Assembly (NCBI GenBank): GCA_001804805.1 | Contig: MHBH01000067.1 | Span: 35,829-99,828, forward strand | Length of the DNA stretch: 64,000 nt | Direction: 5' to 3' | Source of the DNA: Lentisphaerae bacterium GWF2_49_21 | GTDB taxonomy: Bacteria; Verrucomicrobiota; Lentisphaeria; Victivallales; GWF2-50-93 | Shown: one piece after another, positions 37,213-45,605 of the stretch | How positions within the stretch are numbered: the stretch's first letter is position 1 | Layout: every line of letters starts with the position of its first letter | Program-made: the position numbers and the translations under genes | The notes under the pieces: generated by a model | Database searches by the model: none | What the model saw: the letters and a program-made list of their open reading frames with translations, nothing else | What the model was told of the DNA's origin: nothing

Positions 37213-37815
37213 TTAATCCTTCTTATATGTGAACATCGCATTGGTGAAATCCGGACTCTGCACATGTTCGATATGTCCGTCGATGAAAAGTGTGTTCACT
37301 CCCAGTTTGCCATGTGTCCCCTGTGATATGCGCGGTTGTACTGCATAGGGAAGGTTCCCGTTCCAGGTATATGACCAGCACCAGTTTTCCCTGGCATCCA
37401 CAAGCAGAACTGTCTGCGGATAGATTGTTTCAAGCCCCCTGCCCTCTATACCCTGCCAGCCAAGGGCGTTGAAAAGATAAGAACGTCCCAGCATGCCACG
37501 CGAAAGGAATGTCGGACATTGCAGCCGGTAGTCCCTGGGGCTGACCGATGCGGGATCGGTCGGGATGGAAGTATACTGTCCCGCATCAAGCGCCTCGCTC
37601 CACTGGGGATCGGACTGTCCCGGAAAACATTGGTGATCCATTATATACAGCATGAATCCGGTGTGCATCTGCCTCATATTGCTGGCGCATACCGCCTGAC
37701 GCGCCTTCTCCTTTGCCTGGTTCAGAGCAGGAAGCAGCATGCATACCAGGATTGCGATGATCGCAATTACGACCAACAGTTCGATCAATGTGAATTGCTT
37801 TGTTCTATTTTCCAT
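37213..37815 (-). CDS. Short pseudopilin-like protein
   Basis: 200-aa pseudopilin with motif [24 protein letters not shown] from F8 (residue -1 Gln). The C-terminal [17 protein letters not shown] replaces the strict H-X9-DG. It belongs to a short subfamily with the gene at 39135: both share [43 protein letters not shown] and QPRIS. It lies 33 nt before the large GH gene in the same operon. The paired short pseudopilins alternate with GH genes, suggesting a specific link between each. Confidence 0.87.
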   Translation of the reverse strand: MENRTKQFTLIELLVVIAIIAILVCMLLPALNQAKEKARQAVCASNMRQMHTGFMLYIMDHQCFPGQSDPQWSEALDAGQYTSIPTDPASVSPRDYRLQCPTFLSRGMLGRSYLFNALGWQGIEGRGLETIYPQTVLLVDARENWCWSYTWNGNLPYAVQPRISQGTHGKLGVNTLFIDGHIEHVQSPDFTNAMFTYKKD

Positions 37816-37867
37816 AAGCCATATTTCTTGGTAAGCGTTAAGCTAGTAACTTCTGCCTCATAAGTAA

Positions 37868-37915
37868 GGTGGGTTTTAATCCACCTGTTTAAGAATTGTC
37901 GGGCTAAAGCCCAAC
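37868..37915. repeat. Twin-hairpin repeat (copy 2)
   Basis: GGTGGGTTTTAATCCACC (37868-37885) and GTCGGGCTAAAGCCCAAC (37898-37915), followed by ATACTT as in 8761-8766. It lies in the 134-bp gap between GH5 and the short pseudopilin. Confidence 0.75.
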
Positions 37916-37949
37916 ATACTTTTGTCGTACAAAAACCTTTTTATCCTTA

Positions 37950-39098
37950 TCACTTCTTCCTCATGTATTTCTCCAGTATCTTCAGCTGGGGCCGGTCCTT
38001 CCTGGCGGTGCGATCAGCCGGATCCTTCCAGCCCTGGGGTTCGATAATGCCATTGCTCCCTGGTGTCCAGCATGTGCCGGCGGACCAGAAGGTGCTGGGA
38101 AGGCAGTTCTCGTCCATGAAGGCGACCGTGTTTTCAAGTGTCACCATCCATCTCTCGTCCACGCCCGGATTTGCAGGAGTGCTGTATTCACCTATGAATC
38201 CCTTCACCTTGTGCTTCTTCAGCCATTCAACGAATGGACGGATGCGGTCGACGCCGGTATTGGGGCCGACACGGACCTCGGGACCGTCCTTGCGGGTGAT
38301 TTCCTTATCATATGAATTCTTGTATGTACCACTGTTGTCATGGTCGAAGTATGTGTGAAGTTCAAAACGCAGCATGTTTGATGGATCTTTCAGGACTGAC
38401 GGATCCGGAATCCTTATGCTTTTCTCAATGAACTCAGCCAGATCGCCCTTTGCGCGGGTGGCGGACCAGCCGGCATAGTCATTGGCAACAAATATTTTTG
38501 TCTGTTTGTCAACAGTACGGATTGCGTCGATTGCGGCCTGTACGGCCTTCGCCCAGTCGCATTTTCCGGGTTCGTTCATCAGGCCGTAGCCCCAGACTGC
38601 AGTGTCATTGTTGAATATCTCCGCGAGACGGCGCCACAGATCTGCGAATGCCTCTATCGGTAATTCCTCGGATCCAATCAGGTTCTTCTTGTATTTGGCA
38701 TAGTTGTGGACATCCAAGATGACCAGCATGTCCCTGTCGCGGATCAGCTTGACGGAATTTTTCAGCGAATCGCAGTAGGTCTTGTCGAAATCCTTCTTCA
38801 GTTCCGGCTGGAGGCGCTCCCAGAGGAATGGAAGACGGATCAGGCGCACCCCCTTGGCTTTCCAGTAGTCCAGACTTTCCGCAGTCGGCCACCCGAAGTT
38901 CTTCCCCTCGACTCCAGGAAGGGAACCGGGTGCGAATTCCGCACCGGCCCAGTTGACGCCGACCATGTATTCGCAGTCCTTGTTTCCGCATCTTTTACAA
39001 GCCTGTTCATTGCTTCCGGTGGAAGTCTCTCCCAAAACTGAAACTGCCATAAAGGTCAAAACTGAAAATCCGATCATCATCCGTTTCCAAAAACTCAT
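37950..39098 (-). CDS. Secreted GH5-family endoglucanase-like enzyme
   Basis: 382-aa GH5-type retaining beta-glycanase. Signal peptide (about 1-23, ...VSVLGETST), then a short Cys-containing stretch (CKRCGNKDC, 34-42). The barrel has VNWAGAEF, RLIRLPFLWERLQP, VILDVHNYAKY, the acid/base E176 in YGLMNEPG and the nucleophile E304 in GFIGEYS, all typical of GH5 cellulases. The C-terminal ICWTPG-like Trp region closes the active site. It lies 36 nt after the pseudopilin gene 39135 in the GntR-SBP operon. Substrate could be beta-1,4-glucan, mannan or related. Confidence 0.92.
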   Translation of the reverse strand: MSFWKRMMIGFSVLTFMAVSVLGETSTGSNEQACKRCGNKDCEYMVGVNWAGAEFAPGSLPGVEGKNFGWPTAESLDYWKAKGVRLIRLPFLWERLQPELKKDFDKTYCDSLKNSVKLIRDRDMLVILDVHNYAKYKKNLIGSEELPIEAFADLWRRLAEIFNNDTAVWGYGLMNEPGKCDWAKAVQAAIDAIRTVDKQTKIFVANDYAGWSATRAKGDLAEFIEKSIRIPDPSVLKDPSNMLRFELHTYFDHDNSGTYKNSYDKEITRKDGPEVRVGPNTGVDRIRPFVEWLKKHKVKGFIGEYSTPANPGVDERWMVTLENTVAFMDENCLPSTFWSAGTCWTPGSNGIIEPQGWKDPADRTARKDRPQLKILEKYMRKK

Positions 39099-39134
39099 AA
39101 GTCTCCCCTTCCATATTATTAACTTATTTTCGGT

Positions 39135-39833
39135 TCAGTCCTTGTTCCCTGTGAACATGGAATGTGTGAAATTAATACTCGGGACCAGTTCGACATGTCC
39201 GTCTATGAAAAGTGTGTTGACCCCGAGTTTCCCATGAGTTCCGGGAGATATGCGGGGCTGTGATCCATATGGAAGGTTTCCGTTCCATGTGTATGCCCAG
39301 GACCAGTTCTCCCATGGTTCCGTAAGAAGCACTGTCTGCGGATTAAGCTTATCGACAGCCCTTCCTCCGGAAAGACCCTGTCCACCTAGGCCGTTATACA
39401 GATATGAACGGCCCTGCTTATTGCGCAGGATGAATGTCGGACATTGAATCCTGTAATCCTTCGGGCTGACGGAAGCGGGATCTGAGGGGATCGGCGTATA
39501 TCCGTTGTCGTCGAGGGCCGCGCTCCATTGCGGAAATTGCTGGTCGGGATAGAACCTCTGATCATCTATATATAGGAGGAACGACAGATGGAGCTGCTTC
39601 AGATTTCCAGTGCATATCGCCTCACGCGCTTTTTCCTTTGCGTTCTGCAGCGCCGGCAGGAGCATCGCCGCAAGAATTGCGATGATCGCAATTACGACGA
39701 GTAGTTCAATGAGAGTAAACGCTGACGACGGATGACGGATCCTTCGACTTTGCTCGGGACAGGCGACAGACGACAGATTCTGGCATACTGCATCTGTTTT
39801 GTCGAATTTCAAATTTCGAATTTTGAATTTCAA
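39135..39833 (-). CDS. Short pseudopilin-like protein with repeat-encoded leader and TTG start
   Basis: 232-aa pseudopilin closely related to 37213. The motif [12 protein letters not shown] begins at F39. Its leader reads [10 protein letters not shown]... and ...[13 protein letters not shown], the translations of two kinds of small genomic repeat. The start is TTG at 39833: a near-perfect AGGAGG lies 6 nt upstream, and no ATG exists between it and the motif. This suggests that the original start region was replaced by repeat DNA. It begins 20 nt after the GntR-SBP stop. C-terminal [17 protein letters not shown]. Confidence 0.84.
   Translation of the reverse strand: MKFKIRNLKFDKTDAVCQNLSSVACPEQSRRIRHPSSAFTLIELLVVIAIIAILAAMLLPALQNAKEKAREAICTGNLKQLHLSFLLYIDDQRFYPDQQFPQWSAALDDNGYTPIPSDPASVSPKDYRIQCPTFILRNKQGRSYLYNGLGGQGLSGGRAVDKLNPQTVLLTEPWENWSWAYTWNGNLPYGSQPRISPGTHGKLGVNTLFIDGHVELVPSINFTHSMFTGNKD
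39716..39832 (-). repeat. Repeats inside the 5' end of the pseudopilin gene
   Basis: On the minus strand: TTTGAAATTCAAAATTCG-type repeat, then CCTGTCCCGAGCAAAGTCGA (encoding PEQSRR), then TCAGCGTTTAC at the FTLIEL junction. That same junction is found at 10391-10401. Related GTCGA elements occur at 10298, 55529 and 58206. Confidence 0.7.
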
Positions 39834-39853
39834 ATTCCACCTCCTGCTGGTTT

Positions 39854-41287
39854 TCAGACCAGGCTGCGGTCGTTTTCTATTTCCGTCTGTATCTCTCCAA
39901 TCTCCTTGATTCTCGAAACAGCCTCGTCGATCGTGATCTCACCCTTGAGCGCCTTGTCAAAATAAATCCTCATGATCTTCATGATGCCATGCTGGACCGG
40001 ATGGTCGCAGCGCATCGTCCCTGTGCTGATGGACTGCATGAACGGTGCGTATTGCTTCTGTTTCTGCTGTTCGGCAAATACTTCCTTGTTGATCGCGATG
40101 CCGAAATAATCCTCCACCAAACGACGCTGGCTCCCGCTGTTGCAAGTCAGATGCCTGATGAAATCCCAGCCGGTGATGGTCGCACCGTTTGTCTTTCCTG
40201 TTTCACTCACTATCCCCATGCCCACGGAGCTCGTAAGGGAAAATGGGCTGGTGTTTTCATCCGAGGGGGGAATTGGACATAACTTGAGACGGAAATCCGG
40301 GAAGTTCCGTTTCTGCTGCAAGATCCATGAGCCTGCCCTGAATGCAAAAAGGATGTTCCCGTTGAACAAGGGCGACACATCAGAATGCTCTGTCTCAAGG
40401 AATATCTGTCCGGTCTCGTGGCAGCGATGGAAGAAGTCCAGCCATTTGCGTCCGGAACTGAAGTCCAATGCGACGTTGCCATCCTGGTTCGTTATGAAGT
40501 TCTTCCCGGCTGAGGCTGCTATATAATATGAGAGGGGAGGTGCATGGTTCATTTTTTTCCCTGTAGCTGATAGAAGTCCGCCGTATACATCCGTACCCTT
40601 ATTCCTGAGCTTCTTGACTTTCTCCAGCCACTTTATGATCTCGTCCCAGTCCCTGGGAGCCGACTCACCGATTCCCGCCTTCCTGGCAAGATCACCGTTC
40701 CAGGCGAAGACTTCCGTATCAATGAAAAGAGGGATCGAGTAGCATCTCCTCTGTCCATCGCGGGACTCGTTCCACTCGATATAGCTGCTGTTGAGGAAGC
40801 TCAGGCAGTTGGTGAACCCGTCAAGCTCATTCAGCGGCATAAGCATTCCGGTCGATGCACGATATCCGAAGTTCGGGGCGAAGATGATCTTTATTCCAGG
40901 ACGGCTCCTGACGGTTTCAACGAGTTCACTGGACTCAATACGGAGGATCCTTATGTCAGCCTCTTCCTTCTCCTCCATGAACCTTTTCGCCTCGTCCTCG
41001 AAATATGACTGGAGCTGGGGGGCGGTCCCGACACATATGAACCATATGAGATGGCAGCGCTTCTTAGCAGTTATGAACGTGCCTCTTCCGACCTCCCTGG
41101 AGATCAGCTTGCCGTCTTCAAGATCCGCAAGGGCCTTCCTGACCGTCGTCCTGCTTGCCTTGTACATCGTGCAGAGGTCGCGCTCGCTGGGAATTCTTTT
41201 GATATCGCCCTGGAAAACTGTCAGGAGCTCATCCTTGAGAAGCTCGAACTTGAAGCGTTTTTTGATAGATACCATAAAAAATACCAT
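39854..41287 (-). CDS. GntR regulator fused to an extracellular-solute-binding-type sensor
   Basis: 477-aa cytoplasmic regulator. Residues about 8-75 form a GntR winged helix ([22 protein letters not shown], wing REVGRGTF). The rest (about 80-475) resembles an ABC-importer family 1 sugar-binding protein rather than the usual UTRA/FCD/LacI sensor: [56 protein letters not shown]. No signal peptide. Start ATG at 41287 or 41275. The promoter contains TACCAATATGGTA. It heads the operon of two pseudopilins, GH5 and the 1323-aa GH, so it probably senses their oligosaccharide product (inference). Confidence 0.85.
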   Translation of the reverse strand: MVFFMVSIKKRFKFELLKDELLTVFQGDIKRIPSERDLCTMYKASRTTVRKALADLEDGKLISREVGRGTFITAKKRCHLIWFICVGTAPQLQSYFEDEAKRFMEEKEEADIRILRIESSELVETVRSRPGIKIIFAPNFGYRASTGMLMPLNELDGFTNCLSFLNSSYIEWNESRDGQRRCYSIPLFIDTEVFAWNGDLARKAGIGESAPRDWDEIIKWLEKVKKLRNKGTDVYGGLLSATGKKMNHAPPLSYYIAASAGKNFITNQDGNVALDFSSGRKWLDFFHRCHETGQIFLETEHSDVSPLFNGNILFAFRAGSWILQQKRNFPDFRLKLCPIPPSDENTSPFSLTSSVGMGIVSETGKTNGATITGWDFIRHLTCNSGSQRRLVEDYFGIAINKEVFAEQQKQKQYAPFMQSISTGTMRCDHPVQHGIMKIMRIYFDKALKGEITIDEAVSRIKEIGEIQTEIENDRSLV

Positions 41288-41342
41288 TTAATGCTAATTT
41301 ACGTCTGTCTCTGCAAAAAATGAGCTTATTTATTAATTCTAG

Positions 41343-41375
41343 TACCAATATGGTATCTAAATTAAAAAAGTCAAG
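41343..41375 (-). promoter_or_regulatory. Promoter/operator of the GntR-SBP operon
   Basis: Minus strand: TTGACT (41375-41370), 17-bp spacer, CATATT (41352-41347). The palindrome TACCAATATGGTA (41343-41355) covers the -10 box. Two ATACCAT half-sites recur at the start codon. Likely autoregulatory. Confidence 0.6.
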
Positions 41376-41461
41376 CGCCTTCCTGAAAATATTAATAAGA
41401 TTTCTGCATGCGGGCAGCTTGTCGGACTTAGAGATAAGTTCAAAAACACCTGGATTCGCTC

Positions 41462-41581
41462 GTAGTAGCGCATGTTTGCGCGTTCTTACAGTAGGGATGG
41501 GCTTTAGCCTGTCCCATTCTTAGATTAGGATGATACATGCTAAAGCACGTACCTACTTAACGCGCAAACATGCGCTACTAC
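41462..41581. repeat. Nested palindrome: 23-bp inverted repeat enclosing paired-hairpin copy B
   Basis: Outer arms 41462-41484 and 41559-41581 are perfect reverse complements (ends GTAGTAGCGC/GCGCTACTAC). They enclose 41491-41558, a copy of the 30754 family (GGGATGGGCTTTAGCC, then ATGCTAAAGCACGTACC). The convergent gap 41288-41653 holds nothing else except the promoter above. Confidence 0.8.
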
Positions 41582-41653
41582 AAGCAAATTCACTCGCAGC
41601 TACGCTCTTTCTAAGACCAACAGGCCTCTTAGTTTGACGACTGTCATTCCCCC

Positions 41654-44365
41654 TCACTTCAGATTCAGCGAAAAATCGTCCAAAAAGAACGACGTCTTGT
41701 CCGTCGCATTGCTTATGAATCCTACCCACGTCAGTTTTACAAAATCCGGATTGCTGTACGGAAGATCCTTGTATTCGCGCGGTTCCTGGCCGGACACTTT
41801 CACCGTAAGCGTCCACTTTCCGGCATTCCCCTTCCCTGCAACACCGGTTACCCCGAAATGCACCCATTGCCCCTCGGGCAGATCTAGAGATATCCCGTTG
41901 TCCAGTTTCAGTTTTGCGTCACGAATTGCGAAATGAGCAGCGGTCTTGTAGTTGCCTTCGCTCCAGTCACGCCACTCGAAATCAACCATCGACGCTTTCT
42001 CCACGCGAAGATAAAAGCTGTTTTCAATGTTTCCTTTTGCATAGTCGACCTTCCAGCAGAGGTGCGGATTCCAGCTGTTCTTCAGACCTGGAGCATCTGT
42101 GATCTTTACAGAACGACGTCCTTCCGCCGCCGTCTCCTCAGTGACAACGATCGAATCGCCTTTCTTCTCAGTGTGCACTTCGGGACCTGATGGCGGCTGT
42201 CCGACCGCGTCGTGCTCAAAGTTGTCGTTCACAGGAACCGGTTCCCTCTCCGGCGGAAGCTCCAGAGGCGGATATTTGACCTCCTTCGCCTTTGCAATCC
42301 ACGCTTGGTTTCCATACACACCCGCCTTCGTGCAATCAAATGGCTTGAATCCCTGTTTGAGCACTGGAGAGTCCGGCTTAAAACGGAAGTCGCGGCGTTC
42401 TGGATTCTCGAAGAGAGGATCGACGATCGAAGATCCTTTTTCGTGTCCATCCTTCTGCCAGTCTTCGAGTGATTTGCCTGTAAACTGCACCTTTGCGCCG
42501 GAACTGTTCCAGTACCAGTTGTTCCGGGTTTCCACCTTGACCTTGTCCCACTGTCCAGCAAGCGCCGGTCCCGTGCTCCAGAATATGATATTGTTCTCGA
42601 ACGTGAACGAAAGATGCGGTTCGACACGGGTCACCTGGATCTGATGTTCCTTGCTGAAGCATAGGATGTTGTTGCGGATTATGTTCTCCTTGCCGTAATG
42701 CTGGTGGAAGCTGCCGGTCTTTGTGTCGTAGACCAGATTGTTCTCGAAGAGGATTCCCGAACTGCCTTCGTCAGTATACATTCCCCAGCCGCCGTAGGAA
42801 TACGCATAGATGTCATGGAATACGTTGTTCGACACCACCGTCCCTTCCGACGGTCCCAGAGTGTAGATGCCTCCCATGTCGCTGAGCAGTCCCTTGCCGA
42901 TCTGATGCACATGGTTGGAACTGATCTTGTTTCGTTTGCAGGTGCTTTCATCGTAGCCCCAGCGCCATCCGACAGAAATGCCCGTGTAGAAAAGGTCTGC
43001 GATCTCGTTGTGCATAATCATGTTGTCCGGGCTGAATCCAATCCAGACACCGACGGCGCATGGGAATATGTATCCACCGTGACGGATGATGTTGTTGTCA
43101 ACAATCACGCGGCAGGTCTGCTCCGCCTCGTTCTTGGTCATGGACAGTTCACCGATGCGTATCCCTCCGGCGCCGAAATCGAACAGATTGCAATGCCTCA
43201 CCAGAATGTCGCGGCATCCCTTCCTAAACCATATCGCATATGTGCCGATGTGTCCGATCTCGCAGTCCTCGAACCCGATATTGAGAGCTCCGTCAGCCAT
43301 CATGACCGCATCGATCGGAGACGCCGCCTGGGACGGCTCGAATCCTTTCGGAGGAGTAATCCACTGGGCATGATGGAAGGTCAGCCCCTTGAAATTCACG
43401 TGCTCGACATATTTCTTCGCAGCCGGATCACCCTTCAGGACTATGAACTTCTCCGCCACCGGGGCGACTGCTTCGATCTTGCCTATCTCCTCGCCCGGCA
43501 GGGGAATATAATAAATGGTGCCGTCGCGTGACAGGAACCATTCGCCCGGGACGTCAAGGGCGCTTCTGAAGTTCTCGAACACAATGGTCGATTCCTTCTT
43601 CCAGGGATTCCATGGCTTCATGGCTTCACCGCTTGTCGTTACGGTATGTTCCTTGGGATCGATCGAATCGATGAAGCGGCGCGTGTTGTCCCAGTTGTGG
43701 TAGACGATCTGGTTGACGTCCTTCAGTTCCTCGGGCGTCAGCTTTTCAAGACATGCGAAATCCGCAGGGCGCAGCCAGACCGTCTGCCTAGCCTCCTTGG
43801 CGCGCTTGGCGTTCTTGTCCACAGAAAGTTTTTCTTCAAAGACCTTTAGTATATTGAACCAGAATTTATTCGGAGTGCGTGCGCGCACTGCCCGCCGTCC
43901 ATTGACGAAAAGCTGTTCGAAATACCATTTTCCGGCTGCGACTTCCGGCACTTTCGCCGTCCATACGCCATCAGCTCCGGCAGTCCAACCGGTGATGGGG
44001 CGTCCACCGCTGAAAACGGGCCGTGCGCCCTTGGCGGCCTCGTATGAGATTGGCGCCTTTTCAGTTCCGCTGTCCTCGGGACTCAGGACAAGAGGCTCGG
44101 TAATTGTGTAGTGACCGTCGGCTACGAGGATGCGCACTGGCTTGTCAGGTGCTTTGCCGGCGAAACGCTTCCGCAACGCATCGCGCGCACCGGTAAGTGA
44201 TGCCAGCGGACCGTCGGTCTTTCCAGCATTCGGCTGGGCAAGTGTTCCGGACCAAGAGTCATTGCCATTGGGAGCGACATGTAATTCCATGGTATCCTCG
44301 GCGGTTAAATTGATTGTGAGAGAAAATTGACAGAGCGCAAATAGGAAGCAGGCAAATCTTCGCAT
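41654..44365 (-). CDS. Secreted right-handed beta-helix enzyme, GH141-like
   Basis: 903-aa secreted protein with signal MRRFACFLFALCQFSLTINLTAED. LHVAPNGNDSWSGTLAQPN and the following GPLASLTGARDAL mark the N-terminus of parallel beta-helix polysaccharide-active proteins such as GH141 (fucosidase/xylanase). Repeated beta-helix turns (NNIIRHGG, MIMHNEIADL, NNVFHDIYAYSYGG, LFENNLVYDT) fill about 380-640. A C-terminal jelly-roll domain (about 710-903; ENSFYLRVEKASMVDFEW) is probably carbohydrate-binding. Transcribed alone, with AAAGGAAAAGC before the ATG. Substrate is uncertain; pectin-like or fucosylated glycans are possible. Confidence 0.83.
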   Translation of the reverse strand: MRRFACFLFALCQFSLTINLTAEDTMELHVAPNGNDSWSGTLAQPNAGKTDGPLASLTGARDALRKRFAGKAPDKPVRILVADGHYTITEPLVLSPEDSGTEKAPISYEAAKGARPVFSGGRPITGWTAGADGVWTAKVPEVAAGKWYFEQLFVNGRRAVRARTPNKFWFNILKVFEEKLSVDKNAKRAKEARQTVWLRPADFACLEKLTPEELKDVNQIVYHNWDNTRRFIDSIDPKEHTVTTSGEAMKPWNPWKKESTIVFENFRSALDVPGEWFLSRDGTIYYIPLPGEEIGKIEAVAPVAEKFIVLKGDPAAKKYVEHVNFKGLTFHHAQWITPPKGFEPSQAASPIDAVMMADGALNIGFEDCEIGHIGTYAIWFRKGCRDILVRHCNLFDFGAGGIRIGELSMTKNEAEQTCRVIVDNNIIRHGGYIFPCAVGVWIGFSPDNMIMHNEIADLFYTGISVGWRWGYDESTCKRNKISSNHVHQIGKGLLSDMGGIYTLGPSEGTVVSNNVFHDIYAYSYGGWGMYTDEGSSGILFENNLVYDTKTGSFHQHYGKENIIRNNILCFSKEHQIQVTRVEPHLSFTFENNIIFWSTGPALAGQWDKVKVETRNNWYWNSSGAKVQFTGKSLEDWQKDGHEKGSSIVDPLFENPERRDFRFKPDSPVLKQGFKPFDCTKAGVYGNQAWIAKAKEVKYPPLELPPEREPVPVNDNFEHDAVGQPPSGPEVHTEKKGDSIVVTEETAAEGRRSVKITDAPGLKNSWNPHLCWKVDYAKGNIENSFYLRVEKASMVDFEWRDWSEGNYKTAAHFAIRDAKLKLDNGISLDLPEGQWVHFGVTGVAGKGNAGKWTLTVKVSGQEPREYKDLPYSNPDFVKLTWVGFISNATDKTSFFLDDFSLNLK

Positions 44366-44955
44366 AGCTTTTCCTTTGATTCACGTGGGAGGTACGCGCA
44401 TACATTAAGCTGTATGATGAGGCCCTCCCGGTAAATATTTTGGACTTTATGTAGCATTGAAAATAGTTCAGAACCGGTGAAAAAGCAAGAAAAACACTCT
44501 CATTCATCCACCTTCGATATTCTGTCTCCGTTTGTAGCCTGTCCGCCATAGCTTCTTAGCGACGGCGGATCAAGCTCGCAAGAGTTGTTCTTGATTATCG
44601 GAGCGCTGGCACTTGTCTTGGCGTAGCATCTTAGCGAAGCCAGATCTCGCCGGCAACTCTTACCAATGTAGCACAGGCGTCTCGCTTGTAATTAAGTTCC
44701 AAGTTCCAAACCTCCAAATTCCAGACAAGCTCCAGTATTCAAACAAAGAAATTTCCAAACTATACACGTAAACAATTCAATCAAGAACATCCGCCTTGGT
44801 GGATTAACTACAAACGAATTCATAGGAATCTCCCTTTGTGCCTCCGTGACTTTGTGCGAGAATGCTTTTTCTTCAAGATTTCTACATAGCCTAACCCGGG
44901 TTAGGTATAGCAATGTCCGGTCATTATCGAGCGTTATAAAAATCACCAATACTCC
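44366..44955. other. Repeat-filled intergenic region without a convincing gene
   Basis: Holds GTCCGCCATAGCTTCTTAGC (44542-44561) with its GACGGCGGA partner, a CAAGAGTTG/CAACTCTT inverted pair (about 44580-44663), GGCGTAGCATCTTAGCGAAG (44624-44643), a degraded CACAGGC hairpin (44673), a CCAAGTTCCAAACCTCC tract (44698-44714), a CTTTGTGCC-type element (44836-44866) and the perfect palindrome CCTAACCCGGGTTAGG (44891-44906). ORFs across it translate repeats. Confidence 0.6.
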
Positions 44956-44984
44956 TTGAAATGTACATTCATTAGATGTACACT
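44956..44984 (+). promoter_or_regulatory. Toxin-antitoxin promoter with TGTACAT operator
   Basis: TTGAAA (44956-44961), 17-bp spacer, TACACT (44979-44984). Inverted repeat TGTACAT (44962-44968) and ATGTACA (44976-44982) lies between and over the boxes, fitting a ribbon-helix-helix repressor. Transcription would start almost at the ATG at 44991, so the toxin mRNA may be leaderless. Confidence 0.6.
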
Positions 44985-44990
44985 GCTCCC

Positions 44991-45272
44991 ATGAGATATG
45001 AATGGAATCCAGAGAAAAATGAATTGCTCAAGAAAGAACGCAAGATCTCTTTTGAGAAGATAGTATTCCACCTTTCAAAGGGTGATCTATGGAAAGTTTC
45101 GGAGCATCCCGACAAGGATAATTATCCTGAACAGAAAATATTCTTTGTCATTGTGGAAGGATATATATACCTGGTTCCTTATGTGGTCGGAAGGGAAATA
45201 ACATTTTTAAAGACAATCATCCCCAGCAGGAAGGCGACAAAAGCGTATAGAAAAGAAAAAAAGGAGAGCTAA
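44991..45272 (+). CDS. BrnT-type toxin (DUF497-like)
   Basis: 93 aa from the ATG at 44991 (98 aa from 44976, which lies inside the operator and is rejected). MRYEWNPEKNELLKKERKIS followed by FEKIVFHL is the DUF497/BrnT start (F-W-x2-K-N...H-G-V-S-F-E), and the protein ends in FLKTIIPSRKATKAY, as in BrnT ribonuclease toxins. Bacterial BrnT enzymes cleave RNA and are neutralised by a downstream ribbon-helix-helix antitoxin; the next gene, 1 nt away, fits this. Some catalytic residues may differ from canonical BrnT, so activity is uncertain. Confidence 0.75.
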   Translation: MRYEWNPEKNELLKKERKISFEKIVFHLSKGDLWKVSEHPDKDNYPEQKIFFVIVEGYIYLVPYVVGREITFLKTIIPSRKATKAYRKEKKES

Positions 45273-45273
45273 T

Positions 45274-45546
45274 ATGAAATATGATAACGAGGAGAAAGCC
45301 ATTATAGATGCGTATGAAAGCGGAAGAATGAAGCTTTCAAAGCCCACAAAGGCTGAAATTGCATCTATCAAGTCGGCCGCAGACAACACCTTCAAAAAGG
45401 ACAAGCGTGTTACCATACGCCTTTATGAACACGATTTCACTGGAATACAGGTAAAGGCAATGGAAATGGGCATCCCCTATCAGACACTCATATCCGGAGT
45501 CATCCACCGATACGTTGAGGGCGATCTTAAGATTAAAGCCGGATAA
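45274..45546 (+). CDS. CopG/BrnA-type ribbon-helix-helix antitoxin
   Basis: 90-aa protein. The C-terminal part KRVTIRLYEHDFTGIQVKA then GIPYQTLISGVIHRYVEGD is the conserved ribbon-helix-helix dimer of CopG-like antitoxins; the N-terminal half (residues 1-45) would bind and block the toxin. It begins 1 nt after the toxin stop with GGAGAGCT upstream. It probably represses the pair through the TGTACAT repeats before the toxin gene. Confidence 0.83.
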   Translation: MKYDNEEKAIIDAYESGRMKLSKPTKAEIASIKSAADNTFKKDKRVTIRLYEHDFTGIQVKAMEMGIPYQTLISGVIHRYVEGDLKIKAG

Positions 45547-45605
45547 CGATTCCCATTCGGCCAATCAGCCACGGCAAATGGATGATAGAGAGGCGGAAAT
45601 TGTAT

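Noticed and set aside
44692-44949. 85-aa minus-strand ORF before the toxin gene
   Set aside because: Its sequence is a translation of several small repeats (CTTTGTGCC and CCAAGTTCC types); no start signal.
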